From: Thermoleophilia bacterium
GTDB taxonomy: Bacteria > Actinomycetota > Thermoleophilia > Gaiellales > Gaiellaceae
Reading direction: 5' to 3'
Length of the DNA: 6,366 bases
Assembly (NCBI GenBank): GCA_014534415.1
Contig: JACVRM010000124.1
Span: 1-6,366, forward strand
Shown here: positions 1 through 5,109 of the stretch, piece after piece
Position numbering within the stretch: position 1 is the stretch's first letter
Layout: each line of letters starts with the position of its first letter
The notes under the pieces: model-generated
What the model was told of the DNA's origin: nothing
Seen by the model: the letters and a program-made list of their open reading frames with translations, nothing else
Databases searched by the model: none
Translations under genes and position numbers: made by a program

Positions 1-93
1 GTACCGGAAGAGCCCGAAGACGGCCGTGTACTCCTTCTTGAGCTGAAGCTCGAGCTCCGCCTCGAACTCGTCGAGCTCGTCCAGGTGTGACAT
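1..93 (-). CDS. DUF2469 family protein, N-terminal fragment (runs off the left edge)
   Basis: Reading leftwards from the ATG at 91-93, 31 codons stay open to the window edge. They encode an acidic, Leu/Glu-rich start (MSHLDELDEFEAELELQ) followed by LKKEYTAVFGLFRY. This matches, from memory, the N-terminus of the actinobacterial DUF2469 family: a short helix rich in E and L, then an (R/K)EY..V.(G/S)LF.Y motif. DUF2469 proteins are small (about 100 residues), soluble and of unknown function; in many actinobacteria they sit near rnhB and yraN. A weak AGGG lies about nine bases before the ATG. The gene follows folK on the same strand after an 84-bp gap, so it could be the tail of the folate transcript or a separate unit. 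The rest lies outside the window, so the call rests on 31 residues only. Confidence 0.72.
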   Translation of the reverse strand, partial: MSHLDELDEFEAELELQLKKEYTAVFGLFRY

Positions 94-133
94 CAGCGCA
101 CGCCCTGCTCGGATCGGGCGCGGCGCCACATGC

Positions 134-160
134 CCACTGGCCGCCAACGCGGCGGTGTGG
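134..160 (-). terminator. GC-rich stem-loop after folK, possible terminator
   Basis: In the 84-bp gap between the folK stop and the DUF2469 start, CCAC (134-137) pairs with GTGG (157-160), and CCGCC (141-145) with GGCGG (151-155). The loop is five bases and there is a small internal loop. It begins about 17 bases past the folK stop on the minus strand. No T-run follows it, so it is either a U-less terminator of the kind common in high-GC actinobacteria or an intercistronic hairpin. Nothing else is recognisable in 94-177. Confidence 0.3.
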
Positions 161-177
161 CTGGGCGAGTCACGCGG

Positions 178-651
178 TCATTGTAGTCCGGCAAGCAGGT
201 CGGCCACGGCGCCGCGCCCGGGGACGATCAGCCCTGGATCGAGCTCGGCGAGCGGCTGCAGGACGAACCGGCGCTCGGCGAGGCGCGGGTGCGGCACGCT
301 GAGGCCGCGCTCCTGCACGACCGCGTCGTCGTAGAGCAGCAGGTCGATGTCGATCGTCCGCGGTCCCCACCGCAACCCGCCACGCGTCCGGCCGAGCTGC
401 CGCTCCACGGCGAGCAGCCGCTCAAGGAGCGCGCGCGGCGGCAGCTCCGTAACGAGCCTCGCCGCCGCGTTCAGGAAGCGCGGCTGGTCGGCGAAGCCGA
501 GAGGTTCCGTCTCGCGCATCCGGGACACCGCCTCCACTGCGATCCCGGGCGTCTCGGCGAGCGCGTCGAGCGCCGAGCGAAGCGCCGCCTCGCGATCGCC
601 GAGGTTCGCGCCCAGGCCGATGTACGCGGTCGCAGCTACAGTCCGGAACAT
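178..651 (-). CDS. folK: 2-amino-4-hydroxy-6-hydroxymethyldihydropteridine pyrophosphokinase (HPPK)
   Basis: FolK transfers pyrophosphate from ATP to 6-hydroxymethyl-7,8-dihydropterin, giving the substrate of FolP, in cytosolic folate synthesis. The 157-residue protein has the usual length (E. coli about 159). Visible family motifs are YIGLGANLGDR (residues 10-20), the pterin-loop segment ETEPLGFADQPRFLNAA (47-63), the HPPK signature RWGPRTIDIDLLLY (94-107) with the two Mg-binding aspartates D101 and D103, and VPHPRLAERRFVLQPL (119-134). The ATG at 649-651 is the natural start: it puts YIGLG at residue 10, and I see no better in-frame start nearby. No convincing Shine-Dalgarno precedes it. 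The start codon is back-to-back with the S8 protease start on the other strand (CATATG, 649-654), so any dedicated folK promoter must lie inside the protease gene. It is separated from folB and folP by that protease gene. The stop is TGA at 178-180. Confidence 0.96.
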   Translation of the reverse strand: MFRTVAATAYIGLGANLGDREAALRSALDALAETPGIAVEAVSRMRETEPLGFADQPRFLNAAARLVTELPPRALLERLLAVERQLGRTRGGLRWGPRTIDIDLLLYDDAVVQERGLSVPHPRLAERRFVLQPLAELDPGLIVPGRGAVADLLAGLQ

Positions 652-2259
652 ATGCGAGTCGCAGTTCTCGCCGCGGCGGCCGCCCTGGTGCTGCCGGCCG
701 CCGCGGAAGCGGGGCCGCTCTCACGCCACGGCTTCGTGCCGCTCTCGACCGCGCTGACGGGACACGCCTATGCGCTCGTCGCGGTGAGTGACGGCGTCGG
801 CGCGCGCGTGCTTCTCCACGCGGCCGGGGGCGAGCGAATCGCACCGGATCTCGGCATCTGGCGGCTGCCCACCCCGGCAGCGCGCCGTCTGATACCGCGC
901 CTGCGCCGCCTCGGCGTCCTCCGCTACGCCGAGCCCGACCGCGCGCAGCTTCCCGCCGGGCATCTGACGGCGGGCGACCCGCTGGCTGCTCCCGAGACGG
1001 CGTGGCACCTCTACCGCGTCGGCGCGGACCGCGTCGAGCCGCCCGGCCCCGGCGTGCCGATCTCGGTCATCGACTCGGGCCTCGACCTGACGCACCTAGA
1101 GTTTCGCGCGCGACCGAATACGGTCTCGCTCAACCCGCAGCCGACCCGGCCGTGGGAATCGCCGCTCTACCACGGGACGCTTGTCTCGTCCGTCGCCGCG
1201 GCGCCTACCGACGGCCAAGGCACGGTCGGCATCTACCCGCAGGCGGTGCTGCGCTCGTACGCGGTCGACACGGCGTTCGATATCCCGCTGACCGGCGACG
1301 TGATCCGCGGCATGTACCGCGCGATCACGGCCGGCCGCACGGTCCTCAACGTGAGCCTGTCGGGCGGGAGGTTTTCGCGGTCCGAGTACGAGGCGGTCAT
1401 CGCGGCCGTCCGGAGCGGGTCGCTCGTGGTCGCTGCGGCGGGGAACGAATTTCAGCAAGGAAGCCCCGTCGGCTTCCCGGCGACTCTGCCGCACGTCCTG
1501 ACCGTCGCCGCGACGGGCGCAACGGACGCACCGACGCTTTTCTCGAGCGAGAGCCAAGCGATCGACCTTGCGGCCCCCGGTGAGCGCGTGCCCGTTCAAC
1601 ACCCGAGCGACCCCGCGCAGTTCAGGCTCGTCAGTGGCACGAGCTTCTCGGCGCCGATCGTCGCGGCCGCCGGCGCGTGGATCTGGACGGCGCGGCCCGA
1701 TCTGACGAACGACCAGCTCGCCGATGTGCTCCGCCTGTCGGCGCGCGACGTCTGGACGACCGGCTACGACTCGCGTACGGGTTTCGGCCTGCTCGACATC
1801 CCGGCCGCGCTCGCGCGTCCACCGCGCGCCCCCGATCAACTCGAGCCGAACGACGACATCGACCAGGTCGCGCCCGGCCGGCTGTTCCGCTCCGGCCAGC
1901 CCGCGGTCGTGACGCGCGCCCGCCGGAGCGCGAGAATTGTCGCCCGCCTCGACGAGATCGAGGATCCGGCTGACGTCTACCGGCTCCAGGTTCCGGGCCG
2001 GAGGACGCTGACCGTCACCGTCGCGGGCAACGCGAACGTGGGCACGAATCTCTGGCGCTCCCGGACGCGCACGGTCTACGCGCGAGACGCGGCAGCGGCG
2101 CGGAATCGGCTCGCGACGAGCAACCGCCCCGGCAAGCGCGCCGAGCGCCTGGTCTACCGCAACCCCACGCGTGGCCCCGTGACCGTCTACTTCGACGTCT
2201 GGCTCGCCAAGAACGCCGCGCGACGCGCCTCGTACACGGCGTCCATCATGACGCGCTAA
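652..2259 (+). CDS. Secreted subtilisin-like serine peptidase (family S8) with a C-terminal PPC-like domain
   Basis: This is a predicted 535-residue exported protease. Residues 1-20 form a Sec-type signal peptide (one Arg, an Ala/Leu/Val core, likely cleavage after AEA). Residues about 38-100 look like a propeptide (LGIWRLPTPAARRL, then VLRYAEPDR). The peptidase domain spans about 115-390 and carries the S8 triad in order: D141 in SVIDSG, H174 in HGT and S331 in GTSFSAP, with oxyanion-hole N265 in AAAGN. Residues about 395-535 (QLEPNDDIDQ, then EDPADVYRLQVPG) resemble a bacterial pre-peptidase C-terminal (PPC) beta domain. I see no cysteine and no C-terminal anchor, so it is probably released. 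The frame is open back to 289, but that stretch is antisense to folK and reads as basic low-complexity protein; the signal peptide sets the start at 652. The Shine-Dalgarno is poor (GGAA only three bases away). Its substrate cannot be told from sequence. Confidence 0.93.
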   Translation: MRVAVLAAAAALVLPAAAEAGPLSRHGFVPLSTALTGHAYALVAVSDGVGARVLLHAAGGERIAPDLGIWRLPTPAARRLIPRLRRLGVLRYAEPDRAQLPAGHLTAGDPLAAPETAWHLYRVGADRVEPPGPGVPISVIDSGLDLTHLEFRARPNTVSLNPQPTRPWESPLYHGTLVSSVAAAPTDGQGTVGIYPQAVLRSYAVDTAFDIPLTGDVIRGMYRAITAGRTVLNVSLSGGRFSRSEYEAVIAAVRSGSLVVAAAGNEFQQGSPVGFPATLPHVLTVAATGATDAPTLFSSESQAIDLAAPGERVPVQHPSDPAQFRLVSGTSFSAPIVAAAGAWIWTARPDLTNDQLADVLRLSARDVWTTGYDSRTGFGLLDIPAALARPPRAPDQLEPNDDIDQVAPGRLFRSGQPAVVTRARRSARIVARLDEIEDPADVYRLQVPGRRTLTVTVAGNANVGTNLWRSRTRTVYARDAAAARNRLATSNRPGKRAERLVYRNPTRGPVTVYFDVWLAKNAARRASYTASIMTR

Positions 2260-2618
2260 CGCTGGCGCCGGCGCTCGACGACCGCGGCTGACTCGGCCAG
2301 CTCGAGGCCGGCCACGCGCAGCCGAGGCTTCCGCACGCGCACGCGCGCCGCCTCGACCGGGAACCGCGCGACGATCGCGTCCGCGGCCGCCGCGGCGAGT
2401 GCCTCGAGCAAGTGGAAAGAGTGGCCGCCGCAGACCTCATCGACGCACGCGGCGACGTCGCGGTAATCGACCGTCTCTTCGATCCGGTCCGCCAGCGCCG
2501 TGTCCGGGACGTCGAGCCACAGGTCCCAGAAGAAGACGCGCTCGCTCGCTCGCTCGTGCTCCGCAACGCCGTGCCGCCCGGGCACCTCGAGCCCACGCAG
2601 CTCCACGCGTACCGTCAT
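2256..2618 (-). CDS. folB: Dihydroneopterin aldolase
   Basis: FolB cleaves 7,8-dihydroneopterin to 6-hydroxymethyl-7,8-dihydropterin and glycolaldehyde, one step before FolK. The protein is 120 residues, the usual size. The N-terminal LRGLEVPGRHGVAEHE matches the family's L.G....G.HG...E pattern. E22 aligns with the catalytic-region Glu22 of the S. aureus enzyme, Y52 (in TVDYRDV) with its active-site Tyr, K97 (in VRVRKP) with the catalytic Lys, and LLEALA (70-75) carries the conserved pterin-binding Glu72. The start is the ATG at 2616-2618, which overlaps the folP stop by four bases (ATGA), implying translational coupling. The open frame runs on to 3596 across folP, but that extension is a shadow. 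The TAG stop overlaps the TAA stop of the convergent S8 gene by three bases. A tetranucleotide repeat lies over codons 21-27. Confidence 0.95.
   Translation of the reverse strand: MTVRVELRGLEVPGRHGVAEHERASERVFFWDLWLDVPDTALADRIEETVDYRDVAACVDEVCGGHSFHLLEALAAAAADAIVARFPVEAARVRVRKPRLRVAGLELAESAAVVERRRQR
2539..2556. repeat. Tetranucleotide repeat (GCTC), 4.5 copies, inside folB
   Basis: Eighteen bases of perfect period 4 (GCTC on plus, GAGC on minus) lie within folB codons 21-27, overlapping the codon for E22 (2553-2555). In frame it reads E-R-A-S-E, which is reasonable for this part of the protein. A gain or loss of one unit would shift the folB frame early. Confidence 0.85.
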
Positions 2619-3433
2619 CCGACCACGGCGCGCGTAGCAGTAAGCGCCTGCACGTGCGCGCGGACGTCGTGCGCGCGGAGCATCGTCGCGCCACGCTCGT
2701 ACGCCGCGACGGCGACCGCCAGGCTCGCGGCCAGCGGGCCGGTGCTGGCGTGTGGATCGCCGAGAACCCGGCCGAGCGAGCTCTTGTGCGAGAAGCCGAC
2801 GAGCACCGGACGGCCGAGCTCGGCGAGCTCGCCGAGGCGCCGGACGAGCTCGAAGTTCTGGTCCACCGTCTTTCCGAAGCCGATGCCGGGATCCAGGCAG
2901 ACGCGCTCCTCGCGGATGCCCGCAGCGACCGCGAAGGCAAGCCGCTCTGCGAGGAAGGCCTTGACGTCGGAGACGACGTCTTCGTAGGTCGGGTTTGCCT
3001 GCATCGTGCGCGGCTCGCCCTGCATGTGCATGAGGCAGAGGTAAGCGTCTTCCCCCGCGACGATCTCCGCCATGGCGGCGTCGCCGCGAAGCGCGGTCAC
3101 GTCGTTGACGAGCTCGGCGCCGAGCTCGAGGGCACGCCGCGCCACCTCGGCCTTCGCGGTGTCGATCGAGATCGGCACGTCGCCCGCGAGAGCCTCGACC
3201 ACCGGCAGCACCCGGCGCAGCTCGTCGTCGAGCGAGACGCCTTCGGCACCCGGCCGCGTCGATTCGCCGCCGACGTCCACGATCGCCGCTCCTTCGGCGG
3301 CCATGCGGCGCGCGCTCGCGACGGCGGCGTCGGGACGGTAGTTCACGCCGCCGTCGTAGAACGAGTCGGGCGTCACGTTGAGAATGCCCATGACGGACGG
3401 CCGCGGAAAGCGCTCCTCGAAGGCGACGCCCAT
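2615..3433 (-). CDS. folP: Dihydropteroate synthase (DHPS)
   Basis: FolP condenses 6-hydroxymethyl-dihydropterin pyrophosphate with p-aminobenzoate to 7,8-dihydropteroate and is the sulfonamide target. The 272-residue TIM-barrel protein has the family motifs in order: MGILNVTPDSFYDGG (15-29), VDVGGESTRPGA (52-63), SIDTAKAEVA (89-98), LVNDVTAL (108-115), LMHMQGEPRTMQ (134-145), LDPGIGFGKT (180-189), GFSHKSSLG (213-221) and RAHDV (253-257). Two motif residues are unusual: Y26 where Ser is common (DSFSDGG), and H216 where Arg is usual (SRKS), beside the conserved K217. The start is the ATG at 3431-3433, which fits a short N-terminus before the first strand. It has no Shine-Dalgarno, but a promoter-like pair sits six bases upstream, so the mRNA may be leaderless. 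Its stop overlaps folB by ATGA. In many actinobacteria folE lies between ftsH and folP; it is not seen here. Confidence 0.97.
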   Translation of the reverse strand: MGVAFEERFPRPSVMGILNVTPDSFYDGGVNYRPDAAVASARRMAAEGAAIVDVGGESTRPGAEGVSLDDELRRVLPVVEALAGDVPISIDTAKAEVARRALELGAELVNDVTALRGDAAMAEIVAGEDAYLCLMHMQGEPRTMQANPTYEDVVSDVKAFLAERLAFAVAAGIREERVCLDPGIGFGKTVDQNFELVRRLGELAELGRPVLVGFSHKSSLGRVLGDPHASTGPLAASLAVAVAAYERGATMLRAHDVRAHVQALTATRAVVG

Positions 3434-3439
3434 GGCCGA

Positions 3440-3468
3440 AGGCTAGTGACGTCGGCGAGTAGTGTCCC
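3440..3468 (-). promoter_or_regulatory. Candidate folP promoter, leaderless arrangement
   Basis: On the minus strand, GGGACA (3463-3468; shares GACA with TTGACA) is followed after exactly 17 bases by TAGCCT (3440-3445; fits TANNNT). The folP ATG begins six bases after that, so transcription would start at or next to the A of the ATG. This agrees with the absence of a ribosome binding site. Such matches also arise by chance. Confidence 0.35.
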
Positions 3469-3482
3469 GCTTCCTGCACAAC

Positions 3483-3487
3483 GGAGG
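3483..3487 (+). promoter_or_regulatory. Shine-Dalgarno of the DUF4234 gene
   Basis: GGAGG lies five bases before the ATG at 3493 and is the clearest ribosome binding site in the window. It fixes the start of the downstream gene. A TANNNT-type hexamer, TAGTGT (3460-3465), lies upstream as a possible -10, but no good -35 accompanies it. Confidence 0.75.
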
Positions 3488-3492
3488 TCGAG

Positions 3493-3891
3493 ATGGACGT
3501 ATCTTCACCAGCTGTCCCGACGGGCAACATCGGCCCGCTCGGCAAGCCGCGGTCGGTCGGCCTCACGGTCGTTCTGATCTTGATCACGCTCGGCATCTAC
3601 GGCATCTACTGGGCGTACAAGACGCACGACGAGATCAAGAAGCACTCGGACGTGGGCGTCGGCGGCGTGGTCGGGCTCGTGATCTGGATGCTCGTCACCA
3701 TCGTCTCGTTCTTCATCATCCCGTCGGAAGTGAGGCAGATGAACGAGAAGGACGGCCGTGACTCGCCCGTACGCGGGACGACGGGGCTCTGGAACCTGCT
3801 GATCCTGATCGGGACGATCATCTGGCTCGTCAAGGTGCAGGGCGCGTTGAATCGCTACTGGGAGAGCAAGGGCGCCGCGACGGCGGGCTAG
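3493..3891 (+). CDS. Small membrane protein, DUF4234-like
   Basis: This is a 132-residue protein of unknown function. Three hydrophobic segments are visible at about 21-41, 55-76 and 97-115. The first carries ITLGIYGIYWAYKTHDEI (31-48), which matches the DUF4234 hallmark (T.GIY.IYW.Y...). The link between segments 2 and 3 (PSEVRQMNEKDGRDSPVRGT) is charged, and the end (QGALNRYWESKGA) resembles DUF4234 proteins, which often finish near N.YW. The N-terminal 20 residues are Pro/Gly/Ser-rich and not a signal peptide. The start is secured by GGAGG five bases upstream. The gene diverges from folP across 59 bp and converges on ypfJ, sharing the four bases CTAG as both stops. It is on the strand opposite the folate genes, so it is probably its own unit; a functional link to them cannot be inferred. 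Confidence 0.85.
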   Translation: MDVSSPAVPTGNIGPLGKPRSVGLTVVLILITLGIYGIYWAYKTHDEIKKHSDVGVGGVVGLVIWMLVTIVSFFIIPSEVRQMNEKDGRDSPVRGTTGLWNLLILIGTIIWLVKVQGALNRYWESKGAATAG

Positions 3892-4748
3892 ACGTCGCCG
3901 GAGAACGTGTCGCAGCCGTTCGGGTCGCCGCCGTCGAAGCCGCGGCGGAACCAGCGCGTGCGCTGCTCGGAGGAGCCGTGCGTCCAGCTCTCGCGGTCGA
4001 TCCGCCCGGTCGCCTCGCGCTGTATCCGGTCATCTCCAACGGCCGCCGCGGCTGCCAGTCCCTCCTCGAGGTCGCCCTGCTCGAGCAGATCGGCCTCGTA
4101 GGCGCTGTGCGCCCAGACGCCCGAGAAACAGTCGGCCTGAAGCTCGAGACGGATGGACAGGTCGTTCGCGTCGTCCGGGTTGCGCTGCTGCTCGCGGCGG
4201 ACGTCGTCCGAGATGCCGAGCTGGTTCTGCACGTGGTGGGCGACCTCGTGGGCGATCACGTACGCCTGCGCGAAGTCGCCGGGGGCGCCGAACCGGCCAC
4301 GCAGCTCGCGGAAGAAGCTGAGGTCGATGTAGACCTTGCTGTCGACGGGACAGTAGAAGGGGCCGGTCTGGGCGGATCCGACTCCGCAGCCGGTCGTCGT
4401 CGCGCTCGTGAAGAGAACCAGCGTGGTCGGCTCGTAGCGCTTCCCGGCGCGATCGAAGATGTCGCGCCACGTCGCCTCGACGTCGCCGAGCACGGCCTGC
4501 GTGAAGTCGTCGACCTTCGCCTCGGTCGCCTCCACGCCGCGCTCGCCGCCGCGCGCACTGGGCGCCTGGGGAAACGCTCCCGGCGCCGGCACGTCGAATC
4601 CGCCGCCGCCGCCTCCCCCGAGCAAGACGTAGAGCAGCAGGACGACGAGCCCGAGGCCGCCGCCTCCGACACCGAGTGGCATGCCGACGCCGCCCATGCC
4701 GCGGCGATCTTCAATCCGCCCCTGCCCGCGTGCCCGCCGCCAGCGCAT
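3888..4748 (-). CDS. ypfJ: YpfJ-type neutral zinc metallopeptidase, membrane-anchored
   Basis: This 286-residue protein resembles E. coli YpfJ (putative neutral zinc metallopeptidase family) from end to end. It opens MRWRRARGQGRIEDRRGMGG, the family's basic MRW.....EDRR start. A Gly-rich hydrophobic helix follows (about 25-43), then a run of seven glycines (44-50). The catalytic part has GCGVG (120-124), GPFYCP (129-134), VYIDLSFF (139-146), the zinc motif HEVAH (167-171), LELQADCFSGVW (201-212, where E202 is a likely third ligand) and WTHGSSEQRTRWF (255-267). It ends GFDGGDPNGCDTF like YpfJ. Cysteines 121, 133, 207 and 279 suit an extracytoplasmic, disulfide-containing domain. The positive N-terminus suggests N-in topology with the peptidase outside. 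The ATG is supported by AGAAGG five bases upstream. The family's natural substrate is poorly known. Its TAG stop shares CTAG with the DUF4234 gene. Confidence 0.95.
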   Translation of the reverse strand: MRWRRARGQGRIEDRRGMGGVGMPLGVGGGGLGLVVLLLYVLLGGGGGGGFDVPAPGAFPQAPSARGGERGVEATEAKVDDFTQAVLGDVEATWRDIFDRAGKRYEPTTLVLFTSATTTGCGVGSAQTGPFYCPVDSKVYIDLSFFRELRGRFGAPGDFAQAYVIAHEVAHHVQNQLGISDDVRREQQRNPDDANDLSIRLELQADCFSGVWAHSAYEADLLEQGDLEEGLAAAAAVGDDRIQREATGRIDRESWTHGSSEQRTRWFRRGFDGGDPNGCDTFSGDV

Positions 4749-4753
4749 GCGCG

Positions 4754-4759
4754 CCTTCT
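4754..4759 (-). promoter_or_regulatory. Shine-Dalgarno of ypfJ
   Basis: On the minus strand AGAAGG lies five bases before the ypfJ ATG (4746-4748). It supports this start, which also gives the family-typical MRW N-terminus. Confidence 0.7.
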
Positions 4760-4824
4760 ACCACGCGCAGGCGCACGCTCACGGCGCGGTGGCGCCATGG
4801 CCCACGGCGGCTCGCATAGACACC

Positions 4825-4835
4825 GGGTCTGACCC
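4825..4835. repeat. GGGTC-T-GACCC palindrome, REP-like candidate
   Basis: A perfect 5+1+5 palindrome sits in the context GACACC-GGGTCTGACCC-CC (4819-4837), 77 bases upstream of the ypfJ start. From memory, motifs mixing GACACC and GGGTCTGACCCC recur as dispersed repeats in some bacterial genomes, sometimes beside REP-associated transposases. Only one copy is in this window, so repetitive status is unproven. Confidence 0.4.
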
Positions 4836-4938
4836 CCAATACCTCGAACGTTTTGTCGAGCGCGAACGCGCGAGTGCCTCGTCACCGCTGGTTGCGCGAA
4901 AGGGCGCGTCCGCCCTCGTCGCGGATATGCGCATCACG

Positions 4939-4958
4939 ACGCCGACCCGGCGTGTTTT
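4939..4958 (+). terminator. Small stem-loop followed by GTTTT (plus strand)
   Basis: ACGCCG (4939-4944) pairs with CGGCGT (4948-4953) around a three-base loop, and GTTTT follows at once on the plus strand. It has the form of a weak intrinsic terminator for plus-strand transcription. However, no plus-strand gene ends near it; the closest, the DUF4234 gene, stops at 3891. It may limit antisense transcription, or be a chance structure. Confidence 0.3.
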
Positions 4959-4965
4959 CGGCGGA

Positions 4966-4982
4966 GGCGGGGTTCCCCCGCC
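4966..4982. other. Stem-loop, 7-bp all-GC stem
   Basis: GGCGGGG (4966-4972) pairs with CCCCGCC (4976-4982) around the loop TTC. It lies between ftsH and ypfJ with no T-run on either side, so its role is unassigned. Confidence 0.4.
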
Positions 4983-5037
4983 GCAGCCACCGCGCGGCCC
5001 CGGCGCGTCTATCTCCATTCTTCCGGGAGGGGGGAGC

Positions 5038-5069
5038 TCGAGGGGGGAACCGACAGTTCCCCGCCTCGA
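5038..5069 (-). terminator. Strong hairpin downstream of ftsH, candidate terminator
   Basis: GGGGAAC (5044-5050) pairs perfectly with GTTCCCC (5056-5062) around loop CGACA. After one bulged G (5063), six more pairs extend the stem (5038-5043 with 5064-5069), giving 13 pairs. It lies about 40 bases past the ftsH stop. No T-run follows on the minus strand. It is probably the ftsH terminator or a 3'-end stabiliser, working with the neighbouring hairpin at 5084-5099. Confidence 0.5.
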
Positions 5070-5083
5070 AGAAAGCGAAGCCA

Positions 5084-5099
5084 CGACGCGAACGCGTCG
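5084..5099 (-). terminator. Inverted repeat just after ftsH, with a pyrimidine-rich trail
   Basis: CGACGCG (5084-5090) and CGCGTCG (5093-5099) form a perfect 7-bp inverted repeat around AA, starting ten bases after the ftsH stop codon. On the minus strand it is followed by TGGCTTCGCTTTCTTC, a broken T-rich trail. This is the better-placed of the two intrinsic terminator candidates for ftsH. Confidence 0.45.
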
Positions 5100-5109
5100 C
5101 GGCGAGCGG

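Larger units (their letters stand above)
4749..5109. other. Non-coding gap between ftsH and ypfJ, rich in inverted repeats
   Basis: This 361-bp stretch holds no credible gene: the open frames across it are Arg/Ser-rich with no recognisable motif. It contains several inverted repeats, listed separately (4825-4835, 4939-4953, 4966-4982, 5038-5069, 5084-5099), plus a weak one (CTCGA 4843-4847 with TCGAG 4856-4860). It must carry the end of the ftsH transcript and probably the ypfJ promoter, but I cannot point to a convincing -35/-10 pair for ypfJ. No tRNA-like cloverleaf or known riboswitch core was seen. Confidence 0.75.

Noticed and set aside
289..651. In-frame 121-codon extension upstream of the S8 protease, giving a 656-residue reading
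   Set aside because: It lies antisense to folK, is Arg-rich without motifs, and would bury the clear signal peptide that begins at 652.
1096..1839. 247-codon minus-strand open frame inside the S8 protease
   Set aside because: It is highly basic and low-complexity, and covers the protease catalytic motifs on the other strand.
2399..3577. 392-codon plus-strand open frame opposite folP and folB
   Set aside because: It is an antisense shadow of GC-rich coding sequence: no family motifs, His/Arg/Asp-rich, while both minus-strand genes are unmistakable.
2619..3596. In-frame extension of folB to a 446-residue protein
   Set aside because: It is Arg/Ala-rich shadow sequence over folP in another frame. 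FolB is complete from 2618 with the normal 120 residues.
4602..4620. CCG-rich tract within ypfJ as a possible unstable repeat
   Set aside because: It encodes the seven-glycine linker after the membrane helix with mixed codons. Trinucleotide changes would stay in frame, so no switch is implied.
3978..4832. 284-codon plus-strand open frame opposite ypfJ
   Set aside because: It is antisense to a complete YpfJ homologue, and the translation has no recognisable motif or membrane pattern.
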